Part shown: positions 17,827 through 25,985 of the stretch, piece after piece
How the letters are laid out: every line of letters begins with the position of its first letter
Numbering within the stretch: position 1 is the first letter of the stretch
Source of the DNA: Pleurocapsa minor GSE-CHR-MK 17-07R
Lineage (GTDB): Bacteria; Chloroflexota; Anaerolineae; Aggregatilineales; Phototrophicaceae
Assembly: GCA_019359125.1 (NCBI GenBank)
Contig: JAHHHY010000020.1
Coordinates: 1 to 44,887 of the forward strand
DNA: 44,887 nucleotides
Reading direction: 5' to 3'
The notes under the pieces: model-generated
Seen by the model: only the letters and a program-made list of their open reading frames with translations
Database searches by the model: none
Told to the model about the DNA's origin: nothing
Translations under genes and position numbers: made by a program

Positions 17827-18219
17827 ATGCCAGATGTAAACAGTATCGTCGGCAGCACGCTAATCAGCACGCTTGCCATCGTCGCCTTCAGCATCATCCT
17901 GACCATCGTCATTCTGTTTATCGTGTTCCGCTTTGCACGCAAGGCGATGGGCACCGACAAAGCCAGCCAGCAGCTGCTGGCCACCGGCGTGCCCGCCCAG
18001 GCGAAAATCGTGCAGGTGCAGGAGACGGGCACCATCATCAATGGCATGCCCATCCTGAATATCCTGCTGGAAGTGATGCCCACCAACGGCCAACCGCCGT
18101 TCCAGGTGTGGGTGCGCCGCCGCATCGCCGCCTATCAGATGCTCCAGTTCCAGCTTGGCGGTCTGGTGCCGGTGCGCTATGACGCCGCCGACCCGACCAA
18201 AGTCGCCATCGCGCTGTAG
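17827..18219 (+). CDS. Small membrane protein of unknown function
   Basis: A 130-residue protein with one long N-terminal membrane helix (about residues 10-36, LISTLAIVAFSIILTIVILF) followed by a basic stretch, FRFARKAM. The soluble part (LLATGVPAQAKIVQVQETGT to VRRRI) is beta-rich and resembles a domain common in small actinobacterial and Chloroflexota membrane proteins, where it recurs as LATGxPAxAxI; no function is known. A strong GGGGGAG site precedes the ATG by ten bases, and a terminator follows, so it is a single-gene unit. Confidence 0.65.
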   Translation: MPDVNSIVGSTLISTLAIVAFSIILTIVILFIVFRFARKAMGTDKASQQLLATGVPAQAKIVQVQETGTIINGMPILNILLEVMPTNGQPPFQVWVRRRIAAYQMLQFQLGGLVPVRYDAADPTKVAIAL

Positions 18220-18230
18220 CCTGTCCTGCA

Positions 18231-18268
18231 AAACGGCCGTCTCGTCACCATGAGGCGGCCGTTTTTAT
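18231..18268 (+). terminator. Intrinsic terminator
   Basis: A GC-rich stem, AAACGGCCG-TCTC (18231-18243) with GAGG-CGGCCGTTT (about 18252-18264), is followed by a T-run to 18268. It ends the small membrane protein gene. Confidence 0.85.
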
Positions 18269-18311
18269 TTCCCGGACCGGCGTCCCATGAGCAGGGCGGG
18301 CCGCTTTCGCG

Positions 18312-18317
18312 TATAAT
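18312..18317 (+). promoter_or_regulatory. -10 box (TATAAT) of the cytochrome gene
   Basis: A perfect TATAAT 35 bases before the ATG at 18352. It argues against the longer frame starting at 18250, which would begin upstream of the transcript. No consensus -35 box is visible. Confidence 0.55.
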
Positions 18318-18351
18318 CGCGCTGTGTGGCAGTCACGTCAGGGTGAAGCAG

Positions 18352-20187
18352 ATGCGTTTTCGGTGGATGATGGGCATAGTCGCGGCGTTCCTGCTGGTGC
18401 TGCTGGCGCTGGTGCCATTGGCCAGCCTGACCGCGCCTGTCACCGCCCAGCAGCAGCCACCCACCCCGCTGCCGCTGTATGCCATCCCCAACGCCAACTT
18501 TGAAGTCGCCTATGTCAGCAGCAGCATCGACCTGCTGAGCAGCGATAACCGCACCGTGCTGGTGGCCAATATGCTCAGCGACAGCGTGACGATTTTCGCC
18601 CCCGCGGAAGACCGGCTGTATGGCGAGGTTCCCGTGGGCGATGACCCGCGTTCGCTGGCTGTCACGCCTGACAACCGTTTCGCGCTGGTGGCCAACCGCA
18701 TGAGCAATTCGCTGACGGTGCTCAATCTGCAAAATCTGCGCGAAGTCACCGTCGAGCGCACGATTCCGCTGCCCGGCACCGCGCCAGTGGCGGTCGTCAC
18801 CGGCGACGATGGCATCGCCTATGTCGCGCTCCAGCTCTCCAACCGTGTCGTCGGCGTGGACATCGCCACCGGCGCGATCGTCATGACCGTGGAGATGGAT
18901 GCCGCCATGCCGACCGGGCTGGCGCTGTGGGGCGAATTTCTGTATGTCACCCATTTCAACGATGGCACGCTCAGCCTGATTTACCTGCCGCAGGCGCGTG
19001 TCATCAACACCGTGGTCACCTCGCGCGATGCTGGGCTGTTTGCCGGGCTGACCATCGATATCTCGCGTGCCACGGCCTATCTGCCGCAGTCGCGCCTGAA
19101 TACGGGGCTCCCGTCTGTGACCTATGACCAGATCGCCGTGCCGCTGGTGAACACGCTCAACCTGCGCGACCTGGCGATTGATCCGCTGGCGGGGCAGATT
19201 AACCTCTCGGTGGCAGACCGGCCCGTCAGTATGCCCTTCGCGGCAGCCATCGACCGTTTTTCGCAGCGGCTGTATGTGGCCAACGCAGGCAGCAACGATG
19301 TCTCGATCATCGACCTGACGACCGGCCTGGCGCGCGGCCACATCCCCGTGGGCGCCAATCCGCGCGGGCTGGTGCTGAACGCGGACAGCACGCGGCTGTA
19401 TGTGCATAACGCGCTGGAAAACACCGTCAGCGTAATCGACACCTCGGCGCTGGAGGTACTCGAAGTCGTGCCGGTCAGCCAGCTCAATCTATCCGCCGAC
19501 CAGTTGATCGGTCAGACGCTGTTTTATTCGGCCATCGACCCGCTGATGAGCAGCGGCCGTCTGGTCAGCTGTGCCACCTGCCATTTTGACGGGCTGGATG
19601 ACGGGCGCATCTGGGCCGGATTCAGCGAGATACCGCGCAGCACGCCGATGCTGCTGGGCCTGCCCGAAACCCCGCCCTATTTGTGGTCTGGCGCGTGGAA
19701 CGAGCTGGTCGACCTGGAGCTAAAAATTCGCGCCTGGCAGGCAGGGCACGGCCTCGCGCCGGACCTGCCTGTGAATCCCACGGCAGACGATATCTTCTTC
19801 GGGCTGTCGCCAGACCTGGACGCGCTGACCGCCTACCTGAACAGCCTGCGTCCGCCCGTCCGCTACGCCCCGGACAGCCCGGCCAATGGCGATGCGTCAC
19901 GGGTGGCGCAGGGGCGCGAGATTTTCGAGGCAGAGTCGTGCGCTTCCTGCCATGTCGGCTCGGCAGGCACCGACCTGTCGGCCTATGACGTGGGCACCGG
20001 CGGGGTATTTGACACGCCCACGCTGCGCTGGCTGTGGCTGTCCGCGCCTTACCTGCACGACGGACGCGCAGCCACGCTTGAATCGGTGTTTCAGCAGGGC
20101 AGCACGCATAACCTGCTGGGCAGGCGCAGTCTGGACGAAATCAGCGCGCTGGCCGCCTATCTGCGCACGCTGCCGCAGAGTGAATAG
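18352..20187 (+). CDS. Secreted propeller and di-heme cytochrome c protein
   Basis: A 611-residue exported protein. After a signal peptide or anchor (about residues 5-30, MMGIVAAFLLVLLALVPLAS) come seven or so YVTN-style repeats (NRTVLVANMLSDSVTIF, DNRFALVANRMSNSLTVL, FSQRLYVANAGSNDVSII, TRLYVHNALENTVSVI). The C-terminal 200 residues hold two heme c sites, CATCH at 407-411 and CASCH at 530-534, with text like cytochrome c peroxidase/MauG proteins (TPPYLWSG, APYLHDGRAATLESVF, SALAAYLRTLP). Hydrogen peroxide removal or oxidation of an external substrate is likely. The start at 18352 follows AGGG and the promoter. Confidence 0.83.
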   Translation: MRFRWMMGIVAAFLLVLLALVPLASLTAPVTAQQQPPTPLPLYAIPNANFEVAYVSSSIDLLSSDNRTVLVANMLSDSVTIFAPAEDRLYGEVPVGDDPRSLAVTPDNRFALVANRMSNSLTVLNLQNLREVTVERTIPLPGTAPVAVVTGDDGIAYVALQLSNRVVGVDIATGAIVMTVEMDAAMPTGLALWGEFLYVTHFNDGTLSLIYLPQARVINTVVTSRDAGLFAGLTIDISRATAYLPQSRLNTGLPSVTYDQIAVPLVNTLNLRDLAIDPLAGQINLSVADRPVSMPFAAAIDRFSQRLYVANAGSNDVSIIDLTTGLARGHIPVGANPRGLVLNADSTRLYVHNALENTVSVIDTSALEVLEVVPVSQLNLSADQLIGQTLFYSAIDPLMSSGRLVSCATCHFDGLDDGRIWAGFSEIPRSTPMLLGLPETPPYLWSGAWNELVDLELKIRAWQAGHGLAPDLPVNPTADDIFFGLSPDLDALTAYLNSLRPPVRYAPDSPANGDASRVAQGREIFEAESCASCHVGSAGTDLSAYDVGTGGVFDTPTLRWLWLSAPYLHDGRAATLESVFQQGSTHNLLGRRSLDEISALAAYLRTLPQSE

Positions 20188-20200
20188 GTGATTAAACCGG

Positions 20201-20239
20201 GTTTTAACGCTTGCTAAAACTGGCATAACCCCCTATATT
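20201..20239 (+). promoter_or_regulatory. Promoter of the DtxR-type gene with an overlapping operator-like palindrome
   Basis: TTGCTA (20211-20216) and TATATT (20234-20239) with a 17-base spacer. A perfect inverted repeat GTTTTA-N8-TAAAAC at 20201-20220 covers the -35 box. This is the layout expected of autoregulation by the gene product, though the palindrome does not match a named DtxR or MntR box. Confidence 0.55.
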
Positions 20240-20284
20240 TACGATAATAATCAGCATAATTAATGCTTCAGAGGGCTTGTGCCG

Positions 20285-20974
20285 ATGAGTGCCAGTGCCG
20301 CGATGCAGGAATACCTCGCGGAAGCGTACAGAATCGCATACTACCAGGATGGCAATCCGTACATCTCCACGTCTGCGCTGGCCGAGGTGATGGGCGTGTC
20401 TGCCCCTGCCGTCACGCGTATGGTGCAGCGCCTGAAAGATGCCGGGTACCTGGAACATCAGCCCTATAAAGGCATTTTGCTCACCCCCAAAGGCGAACAG
20501 GAAGCCCTGCGCAGCATCCGCCGGCACCGGCTGGTGGAAGTCTTTCTGGTCAATGTGATGCAGTTTGGCTGGGACGAAGTGCATGACGCCGCCGACACGC
20601 TGGGCGAATCAGCTTCGGACGATGTGGTGGCGCGCATGGAGCAGATGGCGCATTTCCCGCGCCGCTGCCCGCATGGCGAGCCGATCCCCGGCCCGGACGG
20701 ACGCATGCCGCGCGTGCGCGATTATCCGCTCAGCGAGCAGGCTACGGGCGCAACCTACGCCATCAGCCGTGTGAATACCCACGACGCGCCCAAATTGCAG
20801 TATCTGGGCCAGATGGGGCTGAAGCCCGGCGCCGTGTTTGATCTGGTCAGCCGCGCCCCATTCAATGGGCCGCTGGAGCTGCGCATCAACGATCAGGCGA
20901 TCCTCATCGGGCATGAGCTGGCGGGCGTGCTGCGCGTGTGCAGCCCGGCTGAGTTTGAGCTGAAAGCCGTCTGA
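20285..20974 (+). CDS. DtxR/MntR-family metal-dependent transcriptional regulator
   Basis: A 229-residue three-domain regulator. The N-terminal winged helix (YISTSALAEVMGVSAPAVTR, then KDAGYLEHQPYKGILLTPKG) binds DNA. The dimerisation domain carries the family pattern RRHRLVEVFLV, then DEVHDAADTLGES and FPRRCPHGEPIP, including the His, Glu and Cys positions used for metal binding. A C-terminal FeoA/SH3-like domain (MGLKPGAVFDLV to INDQAILIGHELAGVLRV) is complete. It should repress iron or manganese uptake genes when loaded with metal. No transporter is next to it. The start at 20285 follows GAGGG; a GTG two codons earlier is possible. Confidence 0.9.
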   Translation: MSASAAMQEYLAEAYRIAYYQDGNPYISTSALAEVMGVSAPAVTRMVQRLKDAGYLEHQPYKGILLTPKGEQEALRSIRRHRLVEVFLVNVMQFGWDEVHDAADTLGESASDDVVARMEQMAHFPRRCPHGEPIPGPDGRMPRVRDYPLSEQATGATYAISRVNTHDAPKLQYLGQMGLKPGAVFDLVSRAPFNGPLELRINDQAILIGHELAGVLRVCSPAEFELKAV

Positions 20975-21143
20975 ATTCCCTGGCCAGTACAGTCGTCACA
21001 TTTGCGGCTGATTCCCAACGCTTATCATCCCATTACCTTTTATAGCGTAACCTGCGCGCGTTTGCCGTGTTAAAGTTTAAACATAGAGCAGGGTTGGTCC
21101 TGCTGTGTTTTGTCCGCTTTAGCGTATTGGGATGGTGAACTCC

Positions 21144-21794
21144 ATGAGCACATCGACGCTTCTGACTGCTCTGCTTGTGGTGGTATGCAGTTATCTGATT
21201 GGATCGCTGCCCACCGGCTATCTGCTGGCCAAAGCACGCGGCGTCAACATCTTCGAGGTTGGCAGCGGCAACATGGGCGCCACCAACATGGTGCGCATCG
21301 GCGGCATGGGCATGGGCCTGGTCACGTGGTTCCTGGACAGCAGCAAGGGCATCGTGGCGGTCATCGTGGCCACCACCTTCCTGATGCCGGGCGAACGCGT
21401 GCTGGCGACGGTGCTGGCGGGTTTCTGCGCCATCGTCGGGCATAACTGGTCGCTGTTCATCGGCCTGCTGACCGGCACCATTCGCGGCGGCAAGGGTGCA
21501 GCGACGGCCTTCGGCACCATGATCGCCATCGCGCCGGTGTATGTCATCGCGGTCATGCTGCTCATTGGCGGATACATCGTCGCACGCACGCGGCTGGTCT
21601 CGCTGGCCGTGCTGGTCATGTTCTCGATGGCGGCCGTCGTCATGACGCTGGTGGTCGCGCTGGGGCTCGACGGCACCCCGTGGCAGTATACGGTGTGCGC
21701 GCTGGCCATCCTCGGCATCGTCATCTATCGTTTCCGCGAAAATATTCAGCGGCTGGTGCGCGGCACCGAGCGCCGCCTGGGCGATTCAGCCTAG
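21144..21794 (+). CDS. plsY: Glycerol-3-phosphate acyltransferase PlsY
   Basis: A 216-residue integral membrane enzyme that moves the acyl group from acyl-phosphate to glycerol-3-phosphate, giving lysophosphatidic acid for phospholipids. All three family motifs are present: GSLPTGYLLAK (20-30) with VGSGNMGATN (39-48), GHNWSLF (99-105) and GGKGAAT (115-121). Hydrophobic segments give about five membrane helices. The start at 21144 is four codons inside an earlier ATG, chosen because GGTGA lies just before it. It stands alone, with a terminator after it. Confidence 0.95.
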   Translation: MSTSTLLTALLVVVCSYLIGSLPTGYLLAKARGVNIFEVGSGNMGATNMVRIGGMGMGLVTWFLDSSKGIVAVIVATTFLMPGERVLATVLAGFCAIVGHNWSLFIGLLTGTIRGGKGAATAFGTMIAIAPVYVIAVMLLIGGYIVARTRLVSLAVLVMFSMAAVVMTLVVALGLDGTPWQYTVCALAILGIVIYRFRENIQRLVRGTERRLGDSA

Positions 21795-21825
21795 CCTTCA
21801 TTTCTTCCCGTTATTGCAAGACATC

Positions 21826-21858
21826 AAGCGCGCTTCTGGCCGAGGCGCGCTTTTTTTG
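21826..21858 (+). terminator. Intrinsic terminator after plsY
   Basis: A stem AAGCGCGCTTC (21826-21836) with GAGGCGCGCTT (21842-21852), a short loop and a run of seven T. Confidence 0.9.
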
Positions 21859-21982
21859 TGTTACAGTTACCCTACCCACGACCTTAATTACAAGGTCTGG
21901 CCGACCCATTCCTGCACAGGCAGACTGGCGTCCTTTTGCCTGAGCTTGTCGTCCGCATGGCTGCCGGATAACAATTCCTCAA

Positions 21983-22028
21983 CGCGGGGTACACCGCGAT
22001 TGTAATACAATTTGAACATCGATAAGAT
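21983..22028 (+). promoter_or_regulatory. Probable promoter of the TPR gene with two palindromes
   Basis: TTGTAA (22000-22005) and TAAGAT (22023-22028) are separated by 17 bases. The -35 box lies in a perfect 13-base palindrome, ATTGTAATACAAT (21999-22011), and CGCGG-N6-CCGCG (21983-21998) lies just upstream. The rest of the 330-base gap between plsY and the TPR gene shows no gene. Confidence 0.4.
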
Positions 22029-22126
22029 CACATTATCGGTTCGAGGATCCCGACCCTGTTCAGCGGAAGCCTCGAAGTTGCGCAAGCTGCAAGCAGCCGA
22101 GAAGAAAAGCGGCAAAGGCAAGCGAA

Positions 22127-23407
22127 ATGAACCCAAACATGAGATCTGTCGCCCTGCTGATGGGGCTGTTGCTGCTGGCGGGTCAGCCAGCGGCGGGGCA
22201 GCTATCCTGCGGCGGCGGGCTCGACTATGTGGGACAGGGACGCCTCGATCAGCAGGCTGGAAACTTTACCGCAGCGGTGGATGCCTTCACCTGCGCGCTG
22301 GCGGTACAGCCGGGCAATGCCGAAGCGCGTGCCGGGCTGATGGAGTCCCACATCCTGGCCGGAAATATCAGCGAAGCCATCCTGCAGGCCAACCGCCTGC
22401 TGGATCTGGACGTCGCTGGCTTCACAACACAATATGACCGCTACGCAGCGGCGCTGTCGGCAAACCCGGCAGATACACGGGCGCGCCAGTACATCATCAT
22501 GCTGAACTGGGTGGATGCCCGCGATGAGGATGTCATTCAGCATGCTAATGCGCTGCTGACGGCCGAACCCCAGAATGCCTACGGGCTGATTATGCGCGCT
22601 TCCAGCTATCAGTTCCTCGGTGACCCGTTCAACCCCATGATCGACCTGCAAAATGCGCTCAACCTGGGCGGGCAGGATGCCGACGCCTACAGCGTCATGG
22701 GCAGCACCTTCTTCCAGACCGGCGACGAGGGATCAGCCTATCCGCTGATTGAACAGGCCCTGATGCTGGATGCCAGCGATGCGCGCAGCTATTACTACCG
22801 CGGGCGCCTGTGGCTGGACGAGCGCAATTACAGCCAGGCCATCAGCGATTTCAGCACGGCCATCGCCTACGACCCCGAATACTATGACGCCTATTATGAC
22901 CGCGGACGCGCCAATGCCCTGGTGGGCAACCTGCCCGCCGCGCAGACGGATTTCTCCAGCGCGCTGACCTATTATCCGCAGTTCAAGCTGGCCTTCCGCG
23001 ACCGTGGTAACGTACAGGAGTGGCAGGGCAACAGCCTCGGCGCAGCGCCAGACTATGCCCAGTATGTGCGGCTGAATACGCGGCTGTTTTACCCGCCCCA
23101 GCAGGCGATACCCGGCACACCGGTGCTTGTCAGCATCGAGCCGAATGACGCCGCCGTGGTGCAGGTCGCGCTGACTGCCGGGCAGAACATCACCATCACG
23201 GCGGAGGGGAACGGCGTGGACCCGCTGCTGGTGCTGCTGGCGCCCGACAATACCGTGGTGGCAGGCAGTGACGACCCGCGTATCGATGTGCCGTCACCCG
23301 TGATTCAGAGCTTCGTCGCCCCTGTCGACGGCATGTATACCGTGCAGATTGCATCCAGCGATACCGCGCGCGCAGGCCAGGGTACCGTCTCGCTGATGAT
23401 CCGCTAG
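22127..23407 (+). CDS. Secreted TPR-repeat protein with C-terminal PPC-type domain
   Basis: A 426-residue exported protein. The signal peptide is SVALLMGLLLLAGQPAAG. Four or more tetratricopeptide repeats follow (GNFTAAVDAFTCALAVQPGN, then ARSYYYRGRLWLDERNYSQA, DAYYDRGRANALVGNLPAA), about residues 35-320, giving a helical scaffold for protein contact. The last 95 residues (VSIEPNDAAVVQVALTAGQN to MYTVQIASSD) match the PPC/bacterial pre-peptidase beta domain also found several times in the protein at 29602-32232. AAAGG lies eight bases before the ATG. Its role is probably outside the cell, in assembly or adhesion. Confidence 0.78.
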   Translation: MNPNMRSVALLMGLLLLAGQPAAGQLSCGGGLDYVGQGRLDQQAGNFTAAVDAFTCALAVQPGNAEARAGLMESHILAGNISEAILQANRLLDLDVAGFTTQYDRYAAALSANPADTRARQYIIMLNWVDARDEDVIQHANALLTAEPQNAYGLIMRASSYQFLGDPFNPMIDLQNALNLGGQDADAYSVMGSTFFQTGDEGSAYPLIEQALMLDASDARSYYYRGRLWLDERNYSQAISDFSTAIAYDPEYYDAYYDRGRANALVGNLPAAQTDFSSALTYYPQFKLAFRDRGNVQEWQGNSLGAAPDYAQYVRLNTRLFYPPQQAIPGTPVLVSIEPNDAAVVQVALTAGQNITITAEGNGVDPLLVLLAPDNTVVAGSDDPRIDVPSPVIQSFVAPVDGMYTVQIASSDTARAGQGTVSLMIR

Positions 23408-23505
23408 CCGTTCAGGGCGGGCACAAAAATCTGACGGTGTGCATAAATCGGAAGAACGATGAACCGCCAGGACGCCAAGAAATAATGCTGTTTCAAGGCA
23501 TGTAA

Positions 23506-23619
23506 CCTCACCCTTCGGTCCCTCTCTCCACTGCCTGGATGAGGGGATGACTCACGGCTTACGTTTGACCAGCGGCATACGCCTTCTGTCCCTCGCTGCG
23601 CAGCGACGCAGGGTGAGGC
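23506..23619. repeat. Small element with 9-base inverted ends
   Basis: CCTCACCCT at 23506-23514 and AGGGTGAGG at 23611-23619 bound 114 bases. The inside contains a copy of the hairpin family seen at 12533-12560 and a 12-base palindrome CGCTGCGCAGCG (23595-23606). No gene is seen in 23408-23699. Confidence 0.55.
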
Positions 23620-23683
23620 TGCGGGAAACACGGACAGGCTCAAACTTGCACCTGCAAACGCTTCGCCCTTTTTACCCTTCCCC

Positions 23684-23718
23684 TTTTAACTTTTAACTTC
23701 TAACTTTTCACTTTCCCC
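23684..23718. repeat. Heptamer tandem repeat (TTTTAAC)
   Basis: Five units of seven bases: TTTTAAC, TTTTAAC, TTCTAAC, TTTTCAC, TTTCCCC. The array runs into the 3' end of the TIR gene and supplies its last codons and TAG stop. It is AT-rich in a GC-rich genome. Confidence 0.75.
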
Positions 23719-24593
23719 TTCAACATCCCGGCGACCTGCCCCAGGATGGCCTTCATATCGGCCAGCGCAGCGTCTGCCTTCAGGACGGACAGCGGCACCG
23801 ACGGGCGCTTGTCAGCACGGGCGTCGTCAAGCCGGCCAGACGCGGGCAGCAGCGCATTGATGCGCGCCAGCGTGTCCAGGCGCACGGCCCGGTCGTCAAA
23901 CGGCGGAAACTCCATAAAATACTGGAGCGGAATCTCGATCACGGGCTGCTTCTGATAGGCGCGCAGCGAATACATCACCACGCCGCCGATGCCGATTTCC
24001 GCGTGGGCATGAAAGGCAGGCACGGTGCGCCCGCTGAACGTGATATTGTCGGCACTGGCTTTGGCGAACTGAAATACATCGCGGGCGATGCGGGCCAGCT
24101 CCAGCCCATCGGGAAGCTGCTCCACATACAGGAAGAAATTATGCCGGTTCGGGTCGGGCGACTGGCGCGCAACCTGGACGGGCGACAGCGCCGGGGGCGC
24201 GGCCGCCAGCATGGTGCCCACGCGCTCGGCCAGCCGCTTCAGGCCGGCTTTACGCCGCGTGCGCAGGTCATTGGCCTGGCGCGTGATCAGCACAAACGGC
24301 AGCGGCGTGTCGTCAAAGCGCGCAATCAGGATCGGCTTCTTCAGCTCGATAGCCAGCAGGATTTCCGCCAGCACCCAGTCTGACGTGACTGAATTGGCGC
24401 TGTGCACCACCACCATCGCGGCACATTCGCGCACGCCCTTTTCAATTTCGCGGGGCCACGTGCTGCCATCGGGAATCGAGGCCACGTCCACCCAGCAGGC
24501 ATAACCCGCGGCGCGCAGGCCGTCGGCCACAAACGCGGTGATGTCGGCATCGCGGCTGCTGTGGCTGATAAAGATATAGGGCGCGTCAGTCAT
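23700..24593 (-). CDS. TIR-domain protein with unknown C-terminal domain
   Basis: A 297-residue soluble protein. Residues 4-125 form a TIR domain: YIFISHSSRDADITAFVADG at the first strand and helix, CWVDVASIPDGSTWPREIEK at the loop, then MVVVHSANSVTSDWVLAEIL, where E77 fits the position of the catalytic Glu of NAD-cleaving TIR domains. The remaining 170 residues (from RHNFFLYVEQLPDGLELARI) are predicted alpha/beta and match nothing I recognise. Bacterial TIR proteins often cut NAD+ when a phage is sensed. No partner gene is adjacent. The last residues KGKVKS come from a heptamer repeat, so the C-terminus may have been altered. Confidence 0.8.
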   Translation of the reverse strand: MTDAPYIFISHSSRDADITAFVADGLRAAGYACWVDVASIPDGSTWPREIEKGVRECAAMVVVHSANSVTSDWVLAEILLAIELKKPILIARFDDTPLPFVLITRQANDLRTRRKAGLKRLAERVGTMLAAAPPALSPVQVARQSPDPNRHNFFLYVEQLPDGLELARIARDVFQFAKASADNITFSGRTVPAFHAHAEIGIGGVVMYSLRAYQKQPVIEIPLQYFMEFPPFDDRAVRLDTLARINALLPASGRLDDARADKRPSVPLSVLKADAALADMKAILGQVAGMLKGKVKS

Positions 24594-24674
24594 GCGCGGT
24601 CACTTTCCGTGAGAGGCGGCGTCAGTCTGACGGAAATTATAGCACCGGCCCGCGCAGAACGTCGCGCCCCGGCC

Positions 24675-25526
24675 CTAAGACAGCCAGACCGACCGGTAAT
24701 CCTGGACAAACTGGCGCACGGTAATCGGCGCGCGGCCCAGCAGACGCGGCACTTCGTCGGTCAGGCCGTCAGCACGACCCAGAGCAGCCGTCAGGTAAAT
24801 GCCCGCCATCACGATCACGAAGCCCCAGGCCAGGCCTTCGCGCCGCTTTTGCAGCACAAAGCGCACCAGGTTCGGGTTGGCATAGCGCACGGGCCGGCCG
24901 GTCACTTCGGTCAGAATCTGCGCCACTTCGTCATAGGTCAGGGCTTCGCTGCCGGTCAGCGTGTAGGCCTTGTTCTCGTGGCCATCTTCCGTCAGCGCCA
25001 GCGCGGCCACAGCGGCGATATCGCGCGCGTCGATGAAGCTGGTGCGTCCGCGCCCGGCCGGCACGAAAATTTCCCCGCGCTGGCGGATTTCATCGCGGTG
25101 CTGGCCGGTCAGGTTCTGCATGAAAAAGCTGGGGCGCAGAAAGGTGTAGGGTACGCCGCAGGTCAGCAGCAGCTTCTCGATTTTCGCATGCGGCACGATG
25201 CTGTTCGACTCTGCCCCCTGAAGCGAGAGAAAGATGATCTGTTTGACGCCGGCCGCTTTCGCCGCCTCGATACTGGGCGCAATCACTTTCGGGTCGCTGA
25301 TATGCGGAGGTCGCATCAGAAACAGCCGATCCACGCCGGCAAATGCCCCCGCGAATGTGCTGGCATCCTCAAAATCAAAGCGAACCGCCTCGGTGCCGGG
25401 CGGCAGCCTGCCTTTCGCCTTCTCCACATCCGTGACAGCCGCGCGGATATTTGCCTTGCCTGCCAGCGCCAATACCACTTCCGAGCCTACATTGCCGGTC
25501 GCGCCGGTGACCAAAACTGTGTTCAT
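24675..25526 (-). CDS. NmrA-like NAD(P)-binding reductase (atypical SDR)
   Basis: A 283-residue cytoplasmic protein. The Rossmann fold begins at once: TVLVTGATGNVGSEV (residues 3-17) binds NAD(P). QIIFLSLQGAESNSIVPH and VPYTFLRPSFFMQNL follow, as in NmrA/QOR2-type and azoreductase-like members, which lack the SDR Tyr-x-x-x-Lys pair. It may be a quinone or azo reductase or a redox sensor. The start at 25526 follows GAAGGAAA; an ATG 23 codons upstream is unlikely. It is divergent from the deazaflavin-type gene at 25612, and the two share a short promoter region. Confidence 0.8.
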   Translation of the reverse strand: MNTVLVTGATGNVGSEVVLALAGKANIRAAVTDVEKAKGRLPPGTEAVRFDFEDASTFAGAFAGVDRLFLMRPPHISDPKVIAPSIEAAKAAGVKQIIFLSLQGAESNSIVPHAKIEKLLLTCGVPYTFLRPSFFMQNLTGQHRDEIRQRGEIFVPAGRGRTSFIDARDIAAVAALALTEDGHENKAYTLTGSEALTYDEVAQILTEVTGRPVRYANPNLVRFVLQKRREGLAWGFVIVMAGIYLTAALGRADGLTDEVPRLLGRAPITVRQFVQDYRSVWLS

Positions 25527-25611
25527 CTGGTTTCCTTCATCGCAGGGCGTACGGTATACTGACGTGCAGTCCTGCCGGAATATAACGAAACACACTAAGG
25601 GAACTCCCGGA

Positions 25612-25938
25612 ATGACCTCCGATCCGCCTTATTTGTATCTGACCACCCATGGCCGCGTGACCCGTCGTCAGCATGAAATCGAAATCTGGTTTGTCGCGCA
25701 TGCGGGCGCGTATTACGTCGTCTCCGGCGGGCGCGAGAATGCCGACTGGGTGAAAAATATCCGCGTCGAGCCGCAGGTGCTGATTCGCGTGGGGGCACGT
25801 AATGCCCCGCCGCTTCCATCTCTGGCACGCGTTATCCCGGAGGGCAGCGAAGCTGCCCTGACCGCAGCCGTGTCTGAGCTGATGAACGCGAAATATGGCT
25901 GGAGCGACGGCCTGATCGTGGAAATCAAACCGTTCTAG
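25612..25938 (+). CDS. Deazaflavin (F420)-dependent nitroreductase-family protein
   Basis: A 108-residue split-barrel protein of the DDN/DUF385 type. The text YLYLTTHGRVTRRQHEIEIWFVA, read in part (LTTHGRVTRRQHEIEIWF), fits the family start TTxGRxSG, and ENADWVKNIRVEPQVLIRVG is the strand pair that binds F420. It is shorter than typical members (about 130-150 residues). AGGGA lies nine bases before the ATG. The role is probably reduction of a small molecule with F420H2. Together with the protein at 492 it suggests the cell makes F420. Confidence 0.75.
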   Translation: MTSDPPYLYLTTHGRVTRRQHEIEIWFVAHAGAYYVVSGGRENADWVKNIRVEPQVLIRVGARNAPPLPSLARVIPEGSEAALTAAVSELMNAKYGWSDGLIVEIKPF

Positions 25939-25985
25939 CGCCGTGCCCGGCACCGCGCATACCCTGTTGACCTGAAGGTCGTATC

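Noticed and set aside
18250-18351. Longer N-terminus for the cytochrome gene (ATG at 18250)
   Set aside because: It lies inside the preceding terminator and upstream of the TATAAT at 18312, and the signal peptide begins only at 18352.
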